In this document: piece after piece, positions 54,736 through 64,000 of the stretch
Layout: the number at the start of each line of letters is the position of its first letter
Numbering within the stretch: position 1 is the first letter of the stretch
Assembly (NCBI GenBank): GCA_014529385.2
Contig: CM043960.1
Location: 70,061,410-70,125,409 of the forward strand
Length of the DNA stretch: 64,000 bases
DNA from: Adiantum capillus-veneris
Taxonomy: Eukaryota > Streptophyta > Polypodiopsida > Polypodiales > Pteridaceae
Direction: 5' to 3'
Made by a program: the position numbers and the translations under genes
The notes under the pieces: generated by a model
Told to the model about the DNA's origin: nothing
Database searches by the model: none
The model's input: the letters and a program-made list of their open reading frames with translations, nothing else

Positions 54736-57700
54736 ATGCACTTACGCTCTGGGCGGGTGCTAGAACACGAGCATATTGAGGGTGCCTCTGTTCATACGGA
54801 CACCCATTACCCATCCACGATAGGATCTAGACCCTCAGCGGGGACACAAGGTAACACCACCCAAGACCCTAAAATAGCCGCTAGTGATTCCTCCTCCGAC
54901 TCAGAAATCATGGAAACATACCCTACCCAAAACACTGAGAGAGAAGGCCATGCACCTCCCGAAGCTCCACAGCCTAGTACTAGTATGTTTAGCCGTTTTA
55001 TGGAAACATTAGGTAGAGCTACTCGCTCGGAACCTGATGTAAATGAAGCACACGAAGGGGGTGGGGAAGTGGACTCTCCTTTCACATAGCACGTGGACCC
55101 CACACCCCCAAAGAGTGTCCATGTGGATATCCTGCCAACTTCTTACCAAGAAGGCCCTGTTGAGCTGCCTCCTTCAGAAGTTCCCTCTAGAGTACCGTTG
55201 GTGACAAGTAAAACCACGGGGAGCAACATTGCTTCTACCTCACAAGAAACCGTTAACACGTCGACTCTAGAATGATTGTTCATTAATGATCATTGGACAT
55301 ACGACCTCCACACTGAGGTGTTGACGGATCTACACTCTGGCCACGCCTACCATGTAGGATGGATAGAGATTGTACAATCCACCTCTAGTGCCACGAGGAT
55401 CGAAGATCAACAGAAAATGATCTGTAATGTTATCCATGGCATTATTCAATCAGAAAGGCAAAACCGAGGGGTAAATATACTCTCAACTGGCCCCATGAGA
55501 TTTCTGGATACGAGCAAGGCTCAACAGCCTACTCTATCACAAATGGAGACTCCTCTAATGAGCCCCATGGACCCATCTTACGTCATTTCACCTGGGGTCT
55601 CTATGCAATCTGAGCCTCCGAGCGACAACTTTAGCTTCCCTAACTTGGCTCAACCCTCTATTAAGGAAAACACAGTGCTCACTCCAGGGATAAGCCTGAC
55701 AGAGAATGTACCGATGACATCTACGGTTAGCGCAGTGCCACTACCTAGTGTCGTAGTACCTAATATGGGGCCTCGACCGTATGTGCCTCTAGCCCCTTAT
55801 GCACACATGGCCCCCACACCTCCAATTGTACCACTTGTTTATGCTCCTCGAGTGCCGCTCCCTAGCCCTTATCCGAGTGGACCTATGCTCGGTTATGTTC
55901 CATATCCTGCATCATCCACACATATGCCAAGACCGGTACCCGTCCCTCTCCCACATATGATTCCAAGAGTACATCCACCGGCCCTACCTCCTAACATAGG
56001 TGACTTGGTAGCGTTTGCTCAAACCATAGGTCGATCTATCGCGGAAAATATGCGTCATGCATCTGATAGAGAGCCTAGAAGTAAGGCAGTAAAAATTGCC
56101 AAACTCACGCAAAAATTCAATGGGGACGAAGATGCTAGGAAACACATTGAAGTGTTTGAACAAGTATGTGATTCCTTAGGGGAACGCAACGAACTACATA
56201 AGTGCAATGCCTTAAGCTTGACATTAAGTGGGAAGGCTGGAGATTGGTATAGGACCCTAAGGGTGGATGACAAAACAATCTACCCTACCCTTCGAAGGTT
56301 GTTTCTAAAGGAGTACATACGAGAAGGTGTGCTTTGGGGTGTAGCATCTCAGCTACAGAAGGCCGAACGTAAGGAAGGAGAGTCAGTAAGGGACTTCATT
56401 AGTCGTCTAAAGCACTTAAACTCTCGCTGCCCTGTAAATGAGCGCTTCAACAATAACCAACTGCTTGATCGATTCATTCGAGGGTTGAGGAATGAAGGAA
56501 TCTATAATGGACTAGTGATTAGAGGTATCACAACCTGGGAAGATGTCACTGCCAATGCAATCCAATTAGAGGACAACTTGATGATAGCAGGCATGAGGGT
56601 GTCTACTGACACGAGATCCACTAGCTCACAAGCCATTGAGTATGAACCCATGACTGCAAAGCCCATTGCCAATGAGCCAAAGGTATTTGAGACATTCTTG
56701 ACAGACCTCACCAAGGCAATCCAAGAGTCTCTTAAGGATAATCGACCCCCTCAAAATAGTCACATGTATCCAAGAAGGGAGCAACAATGGTGTTCCATTT
56801 GCTTAGGTCCACATAGCACTAGTGAGTGCCCTACGTTTAGAGTAAAATTTAATGGAACTTGCAACACATGTGGTAGGTATGGTCACCAAGCTAAGGATTG
56901 TTTAATGATCAAACGTATTATGGCAAATAGACCACCTGTAGCCTGGACGGATGCACCTCGAGCTCCTGTATTGATGCCTGCTCCACCTGTTGAGCAACTA
57001 CCGCAACACATGGTCCCTAGATCTCAAAATGTTGTACAAGCTACACCGCTACCACCTCCTGTGCTAGGACCGCAGCCCCCGCATCCAAGAGTTGCCCCTA
57101 TGAACCAAGTGGGTTGCGAGCCATCAAATGCTTATGCAGATGGCTGTGAGGAGGAAATAGACACTAGTATTGCCTACGGACTTGATACATTGGAAGAGTG
57201 TCCTATATACTACATGGAAGATTGTTGGGGGCAAGTCAAGCCGGTTTATCAAGCTGCTGCTCTCGCATCCAGAGGTCAAAATATCAACACCCAGGCTAGG
57301 AGGCCACCTCTTCAATGCTACGAGTGTGGTGGACCACATCGGGCAGCGGAGTGCCCTATTAGGTTGCAAAAGAATGCTGCACAGATGCAAATGAATCAAG
57401 GGAGCACGTCTGCAATGCCAATACTCACATGTAATCATTGTGGCATAGATCACTTGATTGCCCAATGTCCCTATAACCCAAATGCGCCTAAAATCACACC
57501 CCTAAATTTGGTCGAAATTGCTTGTGTGACATCGCCAATACCACCCGTCGCACCCGCTTATGCGATTACACGGTCCATGCTTCAAGGGCCAGGCCATATC
57601 CTCGAAGAGAGAGATACCGCGTCAGTTATCCAAGCAAAGAAAAAGAAGACGCGAAGGAAGAGGTCGCAGAATACGGGAAATTCAAAGCCAAGTTCCAAAA

Positions 57701-58551
57701 CAAACATAGGAACAGGAGATGACCCCGTGTATATGAATGACCTCGAGGATGATTCAGATTCAATCGAGACAATGGAGACTAGAACCAATACCACAAAGGG
57801 AAAGACCGACAAAGAAAACTGTAACATGGAACCAAATGAAAACCGAATAAGAGAAAACCATAAAGAGCCTCTGAAAACACCACAAGTGTTTCCAAATCCA
57901 ATCCAAGACCCCCAAGATAAACCGCAGGGGCAAAAAGGGAAGAATCGTAAAAAGAAGATTGAGACGTATCCAAACCCAGTAGATGAGATTGAGCAGGTGA
58001 AACATCTAAGAGGTTTAGTGGAGGAGACTCAAAGGAAACTAGAACCAGAACCCATGCATGTCAAAATTCATGACACAGTGTTTCCCACGCAAGTTCATCC
58101 ACCCCACATGAACCATAGACCGTTAGCCATATCTAGTATCATGCAAGAAGGGAGTGAGGACGGGGCATCAGAAAGTGAGCATACACCTTTCTTGTTGGAA
58201 AGGATGTTTAACGAAGGAATACCTGATCCCATTGAGGAATATGAGATTCCATCCTCACCAGTTCCTAGTCAAGGACCTACACACTGCAAAATGCCAATGA
58301 ATGTTGCCAAACTAGTGGACTTCATGTCTTCTGAGGTCCGAACCACGATCATAGCAAAGCTGTATGGAGATCCTGAGTTATTCCTTGCACTTCGAGCATT
58401 CCTTAACGGAGATCTACGAACGGGATTACCGCAGTTTGCGCAACCAAATAGGCCTGACTCGATTATGATTGATGAGGAAAATCATGTGCAATCACTTGAC
58501 TTAGATGGACACGAGTCTGTGATCGAGGTACCCATTAACGAATTAGGGTAG
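54736..58551 (+). pseudogene. Element 3 gag
   Basis: ATG 54736 opens MHLRSGRVLE. One frame runs to the TAG at 58549-58551, with two further stops (TAG 55087, TGA 55273). Order: Ser/Thr- and Pro-rich N-terminal region, capsid (retrotrans_gag) domain at about 56090-56590 (TQKFNGDEDARKHIEVFEQV and LSGKAGDWYRTL), then four zinc knuckles: CSICLGPHSTSEC, CNTCGRYGHQAKDC, CYECGGPHRAAEC, CNHCGIDHLIAQC. Only the second has the usual CX2CX4HX4C spacing; the others have three residues before His. A Lys/Glu-rich segment follows. Confidence 0.92.
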
Positions 58552-59271
58552 TATTTTGAAGGCGACGAGTCTAATGCGACCCTACCCATCACTACCAAGG
58601 GATTAACTATAAAGGGAATTCTTGATGGTGGTGCGGGAGTTAGCATCGTTACAAAAGATTGTTGGGAATCCATGGGAAAACCCCGCCTCAGTGTTACTAA
58701 CATTGTGGTAAAGATGGCAAATGGTACCATAGCCAAACCTATGGGGATGCTCAAGGATCTTAAGATCAAAGTTCTAGGACACAAGGTACGACATACGTTC
58801 ATTGTAATGGATTTCTCTAAACACCTTATGTCATATGAAATGATTTTAGGACGACCATTCATGAGGAAAGCACAAATGGTTCATGATTGGTCTAAAAATC
58901 ATGTCTATTTGCAATTCCAAGACTCTGTCCTTAGAGTGGATTTGGTGACTGGTAAGGTACACCCCTTAGGGAGTAAAACCATTATTGATCATCGCTCTGA
59001 CACCACAGTTCACTCGGCCCCACTACAATATTGTTACACTTGTAAGAAGGATACAGACATTGGCCAAGATTCTCCTTACATGGATGTGTTACCGGGTATG
59101 ACGAAATCAGACAACGTAGACTGGGTACACCTAGCTGCAACCATAGATACCTGGGGAAATAAAGGAACCACTTGGGTCACACCAGAGGGGGAAGAGGTAC
59201 CACAAATTGCACCTTTGAACATGATAAGTGCCATACATGCATCTTCTAAGGGCAAGGCAATTGTGGACTAA
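58552..59271 (+). pseudogene. Element 3 protease PR1
   Basis: In the gag frame, directly after TAG 58549-58551. Active-site segment GILDGGAGVSIVT has Asp-Gly-Gly (58624-58632) instead of Asp-Ser/Thr-Gly. Then HTFIVMDFS and MILGRPFMRKAQMV, matching PR1 of element 2. It ends at TAA 59269-59271 in an acidic linker that continues in frame beyond. Whether Asp-Gly-Gly is functional is uncertain; related lineages tolerate other residues at the middle position. Confidence 0.88.
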
Positions 59272-62200
59272 TATGACAGTGACACCGATAGCTCAATAGA
59301 AGACTTTGACCAACACGACTTGGACACTGACTCCCAGAGTGAAACGGATTCTGAATCTCATGAATTAGAGAGTGGAGCAAGTTCAGAGTCAAAACATTCG
59401 GAAGGACCGAGCACATCAACCGATGATAGCTCCCCCGAGAGTGAAGAGGACACCAGCGAGGACTCCTTTAGTGAGCCAGATCTAAATGCAAATCAAAAGA
59501 AGGTCTCAAATAAGAAAAAGAAAAACCTTAAGAGGCGTCGATATCGAGCCAATGTACGTGCTAGGATAAAAAAGAAGAGATCCTCAGTAGAATGGCTCAG
59601 TTATATAGGGGCATGTGATGCTCATCGAAAATTGGTAGACAATTGGGGCGAATATCTCCAAAATGTTATGTGGTGTAGACCACGACCCCATGACATAGCC
59701 CAATTAGAGATCATAGACAAGCCAAAGTTGAGCCGCACTGCAAGGAGGCGTCAAAACCAAGAGTTAGCTCGACAACACAAGAAAGCAGAAATGGAAGCAC
59801 AAAGCAAAGCACAACCAGAATCCACAGACTTGCATCCTGCACCAGAACATTTCAAATCTTACACCACAGGGGAAGCAAAGGTTGTGTACACAAAAGCCCA
59901 AAGAATACCTATCGATGGGAATAATGGAATCTATGATGGTCCGGCAATAGTTAAAGAAATAGAATTAGCTGACCCCGGTGAAGAATCAAAACCTGTTTTT
60001 ATTGCCCAAGACCTCACAGAAGTTGAAGAGGCGGTCCTCAAAGAGCTTCTCAAGGAATTCAAGGACGTATTTGCTTGGACATACCATGATATGAAAGGTG
60101 ACCCACCTTCTGTGGTCCAACACACAATCCCTATGATTAGCACTGTGAAGCCCGTACAACAAAGACCCTACCCGATGAATCCTAAGTACGCAAAGATCAT
60201 TCAAGAAGAACTAGAAAAGCTTATCAAATGTGGGTTCATATATCCTATTGAACACTCTGAATGGGTGTCTCCAATAGTTATCGTGCCAAAAAAGAATGGG
60301 AAACTCAGGGTGTGCGTGGACCTCAAAAAAGTTAATGCAGCTACTAGAAGAGACCATTACCCCCCACCATATTCCGAACATGTTCTCGAAAGAGTTGCAG
60401 GCAAGGAAGCTTATAGCTTTCTAGATGGGTACTCAGGCTACAACCAAATCACGATAGCGCTAGAGGACCAAGCTAAAACTGCCTTCATCACAGAATTTGG
60501 CATGTTTGCATTTCGTGTGATGGCTTTTGGCTTAACAAATGCCCCTGCTACATTCCAACGATTAATAAACACTGCTTTTAAAGAATATTTGAGAGAGTTT
60601 TGCGAAGCTTTCTTAGACGACCTTTGTGTTTACTCTTCTTGGAAGGAACATCTATCATGTTTGCGAAAGGTGTTTGAAAAGTGTAGGTTATATCGTATCT
60701 CATTGAACCCGTTCAAATGCCAATTTTGGGTCAAGCATGGAGTTATTTTAGGGCATATAGTATCCAAGAATGGTATCTCAACCAATGAGAGCAAAATTAA
60801 AGTGATTCTAGAGTTACCACCACCAACCAATTACAAGGGAGTTCAAAGGTTCATGGGACACGTGGGTTATTATCGACGGTTTATTTTATTTTTCGCTGAG
60901 ATAGCACGTCCTTTGTACAAGCTTCTCATTGAATTTAAATGGACTGAAGAGTGTGACCAGGCCTATGAACAATTGAAGAAAACACTAGCAAGTGCTCCGA
61001 TTTTAAGGACACCTAACTGGGATGTCATTTTCCATGTGCATATTGATGCATCAAACTTTGCTATTGGGTGTGTTCTCACTCAACCAGGAGAACATAAATT
61101 GGACTATCCCATTAGCTTTGCAAGCCGTCAATTGAACGATGCTGAAAGGAACTACACCACTACAGAGCGAGAAGGTTTGGCAATGGTTTATGCAGTAAAG
61201 AAATTTCGCTACTACCTTCTGGCAAACAAGTTTGTATTTTATGTGGACCATGAAGCGTTGCTGTATCTGGTAAACAAGCCATGCTCCACAGGAAGAATCA
61301 CACGATGGTTGTTAATTCTTCTGGAGTTTGATTTCACAATTGTAGTGAGACCCGGTAAAAGGAACGTCATGGCTGATCATTTGTCTCGCATACCCAATGG
61401 TGAAGCCCCTACAGGAGTTGATGATGAATTACCCGATACTTCCCTATTCATAGTTGAGACTATGCCTGAATGGAGTGAGAACATTGTTAACTTTTTAGTT
61501 AATGGTTTTCCACCCAAGGAACTTCGTAAGGATATCGCTCGAAGGCTAGTAAAAGAATGTGAACCCTATTGTTTGATTGCCGGAACTCTGTATAGATTAG
61601 GCAAGGATGATATTCTTAGGCGTTGTGCCCGCGAGGATGAATATTTGTATATCTTGCAAGAAGCACATATGGGCATAGCAGGAGGACATTTTTCAGGAGA
61701 CCTGACTGCTAGAAAGGTGCTGCAATCAGGCTATTGGTGGCCAACTTTATTTAAGGATGCATCACTTTTTGCAAAAGGGTGTGATGAGTGCCAACGTTAC
61801 AAGACCACACAGCGCAAAGACAGAATGCCCTTACATCCTATTAAAGTAACCCAACCATTTGAAAAATGGAGCTTAGACTTTGTAGGTCCAATTAGTCCCG
61901 CAGCTCGCAACACTCAATCTCGATATATTCTAGTTGCTACGGACTATGTAACAAAGTGGGCTGAAGCTAAGGCTTCACAAAAAGCTGACGCGAGGACAAC
62001 AGCTAAGTTTCTTTTTGAGAACATTATCACAAGATTTGGTTGCCCTTTTGAAATTGTTAGTGATAATGGTACCCATTTTATAAATGAGGTAATAAGAGAG
62101 CTTACCACGACCTTTATGATATCCCACCATAAATCTACACCTTATTACCCGCAAGCTAATGGACAAGCCGAGAGCACCAACAAGACTCTAATCTCTATTT

Positions 62201-64000
62201 TAACCAAGACGGTAGAAGCTCATCGCACTGATTGGGATTTGAAGTTGACATCTGCTCTATGGGCTTATCGTACTGCTTATAAAGTGGCTATTAATTGTAC
62301 GCAATTCAAAATGGTATACGGCCAAGAAGCGGTTATGCCTTGGGAGTTTGTCATTCCTAGTCTTAGGGTAGCTTCGCAAGAAGGATGGAATGGTAACCCC
62401 TTAACCGAGCGTTTGTATATCTTAAAAAAACTAGACGAAGAGAGACAGTTGGCTGTGCAAAATGCTCTTGTGGAAAAGGATAGGAGAAAGAAGTGGTTTG
62501 ATCGCCATGTGAAGGACAAGGACATCAAAGTTGGTGATAAAGTCCTTATGTATGGAGTACGTAAAGAGAGGAAAAAGTTGAAATATGCTAGTAAAGGACC
62601 TTATAGAGTATGTGAAATTACCCCACAAGGTACCCTTTGTGTCGAAACTCTTGATGGAGTTGAAACCATTGGATTCCTCAATGGGAGTAAATTCAAAAGA
62701 TATTATGATCCTTTAAGCCAAGAAGAACTACGGGCCATTCATCAAAAGAAGGTCGCCAAAGCACAAACCGAGTTAAACAAGATACAAGCTCAAGCTGAGG
62801 CTAAGGAGCAACAACAACGTATAAGACAAAAACGAGAGGCTAACCTTGGAGTCACAAATGCATTCCACGTGGAAATCGAAGAGGATGGGTTGGACTCTGA
62901 CACACCTCTACGATACCCCATTGAGTTAAATAGTGCCTATGGAAAAGTTCTATATAACGCCTTATTGGACACGGCTGCTAAATATAATCTGCTATCCTAT
63001 GGGGTGTGGTGTCAGTTAGGGAAGCCACCTCTATCTGAGAGTATTATCCAAGTCAAGGGTGTCAACAAGAAAAAAACTACGGTTTTTGGAATCTGGCACA
63101 CTTCTGTCAGTTATGACAATGGGATTGTAGCTCAAGACTTTTTGGTCATGCCTACTGGAACTATGGAGGGTAATATAAACCTAGGCCGCACGTGGATGAT
63201 AGCCACCAAATGCACTATTGATTGGGGGACTGGGGGTGTTACAACACAAAAACCAACTCTTAGCCCTACCACTCAAGCCATAGTCCCTGAGATATTGCCT
63301 AAGGAAATAAAACCCAAGACATTGCATGTCCAGGAGGTTGAACCATACGTCCCCATAGCCCAACTCTCTAGAGCTTCAACTGATGTAGTTGAAAGAAAGC
63401 TTGAGACACACAAGAACCATCCTAATATAACACAGAAAACATACAAGTGGGTCCCTAAAGCCTCTGTAGTGAGCATGGTTGATGCAAAAAAACGGAAACC
63501 TAGTAAGAACCGTCCCACTCACTCCAAGAAATGTAAAGAAACGTTGCGTTGGATTCCTAAACAACTATTGGAAGCCCAAGGATACTATGAAGGAAATGAT
63601 CAAATCTGGGTGCCCAAATGTAAAGTGTACTCTTACCTGTCACCTGGCCCATGTAAACCCAATCCTGTGGCTCCAAAACAAATTGAAAATCGCGAAAAAA
63701 AAAAATCCATGGAATGTTACACACCCGATCTAGAGCTAGTTTGGGTACCAAAGAAAGAACGATTTGTTCCACCTAGCTCAGGAACAGGGAAATCAAATGA
63801 AGCTTCTTGCTCTTCATGTAGTTCCTATACGCAAATAGAAGCTTCGACACAACCTCCACCTACCACTGTACATATCCATACAAGCACGAAAGAGTTTGCA
63901 CCTCCCGGGGTAAGTTCACCACCTACAATAACATTGCAAATAAAATCATGGGAGAGTACCTTACCACCCTTGCAACTAGAGGAAACGCATAGGGCGGTCG
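59272..64000 (+). CDS. Element 3 pol polyprotein (RT, RNase H, IN, PR2, tail)
   Basis: No stop for 4,729 bases to the window edge (about 1,576 codons). Order: acidic Ser-rich then basic linker (59272-59900), RT (60000-60900; WVSPIVIVPKKNGKLRVCVD, SFLDGYSGYNQI, catalytic FLDD at 60610-60621), RNase H (61020-61450; HVHIDASNFAIG, TTTEREGLAMVYAV, VDHEALLYLV), single HHCC finger (61660-61800; CDECQRYK), integrase core (SLDFVGPIS, IVSDNGTHF, QANGQAESTN with D,D,E intact), C-terminal domain, a coiled-coil-like linker, PR2 and a W-P-K tail. There is one RNase H only and no chromodomain. Its own start codon is unclear; expression would depend on the upstream frame. Confidence 0.93.
62731..62870 (+). 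other. Helical linker between IN and PR2 (element 3)
   Basis: Within pol: a Gln/Lys/Glu/Ala-rich stretch (KVAKAQTELNKIQAQAEAK) predicted by composition to be a coiled coil. Element 2 has a similar segment (QAEAQERIAKRRLL) in the same place. Confidence 0.55.
62890..63230 (+). other. PR2-like domain of element 3 pol
   Basis: Within pol, downstream of integrase: NALLDTAAKYNLLSYGVWCQL (Asp at 62968-62970), then AQDFLVMPTG, INLGRTWMI and CTIDWG. It aligns with PR2 of element 2 (ALLDSGAQANLVSYGLYQQL ... MMLGQPW ... VQIDW). The triad is Asp-Thr-Ala instead of Asp-Ser-Gly, so catalysis is doubtful while the fold appears kept. Confidence 0.75.
63445..64000 (+). other. W-P-K repeat tail of element 3 pol
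   Basis: Within pol: KWVPK (63445-63459), RWIPK (63547-63561), IWVPK (63604-63618), VWVPK (63739-63753), spaced 102, 57 and 135 bases apart and separated by basic, Pro/Ser-rich sequence. It continues open to the window end as Ser/Thr/Pro-rich sequence. It matches the IWIPK-type motifs of the element 2 tail. Confidence 0.7.

Larger units (their letters stand above)
53072..64000 (+). mobile_element. Element 3: Ty3/gypsy retrotransposon (right end outside window)
   Basis: Inserted in the protease of the minus-strand Tat element at 53071/53072. LTR 53072-53668, primer site 53673-53690, leader to 54735, gag from 54736, then PR1, RT, RNase H, integrase, PR2 and a W-P-K tail still open at 64000. 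From 54736 to 64000 everything lies in a single frame, broken only by four stops, so it is younger than element 2. It shares the unusual post-integrase protease-like domain with element 2. Confidence 0.93.

Noticed and set aside
58624..58632. Asp-Gly-Gly in PR1 as proof of a dead protease
   Set aside because: The middle residue of the triad varies in plant gypsy lineages, so inactivity cannot be concluded from this alone.
1..64000. tRNA, rRNA or riboswitch genes
   Set aside because: No such structure recognised; the only tRNA-related sequences are retroelement primer-binding sites.

Overview
The window looks like nuclear DNA from a land plant with a large, repeat-rich genome. Every coding region I can recognise belongs to a Ty3/gypsy or Ty1/copia LTR retrotransposon, apart from one histone H3-family fragment. 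I see no tRNA, rRNA or CRISPR and no intact host gene. The species cannot be named from the sequence.

Left part (1-11.3 kb): unidentified repeats, including a 181-bp tandem duplication, a pair of ~870-bp direct repeats and possible LINE-type tails. A minus-strand copia relic (6.95-8.90 kb) follows; its RT catalytic segment is replaced by an intronless, opposite-strand histone H3/CENH3-like fragment. Next comes the 3' half of a minus-strand chromovirus with a chromodomain.

Centre (11.3-36.7 kb): a very large plus-strand gypsy element, here called element 2, sits inside the integrase zinc-binding region of that chromovirus. Its target-site duplications are GTCAA/ATCAA. The chromovirus resumes at 36.7 kb and runs to its gag start at about 40.5 kb. 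The order in element 2 is 5' LTR, tRNA primer site, long leader, gag, PR1, RT, RNase H, integrase, a second retropepsin-like domain (PR2), a tail with repeated W-[IMV]-P motifs, a 2.8-kb spacer, a large extra coiled-coil ORF (ORF2), polypurine tract and 3' LTR. A near-perfect 24-bp palindrome recurs in both untranslated regions, upstream of gag and upstream of ORF2. The leader is split by a nearly complete minus-strand copia element. A truncated copy of its LTR is fused to a second copy of the leader that carries a solo LTR of the same insertion (same CATAC target duplication).

Right part (40.5-64 kb): microsatellite-rich sequence, a copia integrase/RT relic, a Tat-like gag fragment with an LTR junction, a gag-only copia element with one LTR, and a minus-strand Tat-lineage pol with two RNase H domains. 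A second plus-strand gypsy element, here called element 3 (53.07 kb to the window end), interrupts the protease of that Tat element. It shares the PR1-RT-RH-IN-PR2-tail order of element 2. It has four in-frame stops in gag/PR and then an uninterrupted 4.7-kb pol frame that runs off the window.

The best candidates for something undescribed are the second protease-like domain downstream of integrase in two diverged elements, and the palindrome family that precedes both open reading regions of element 2.
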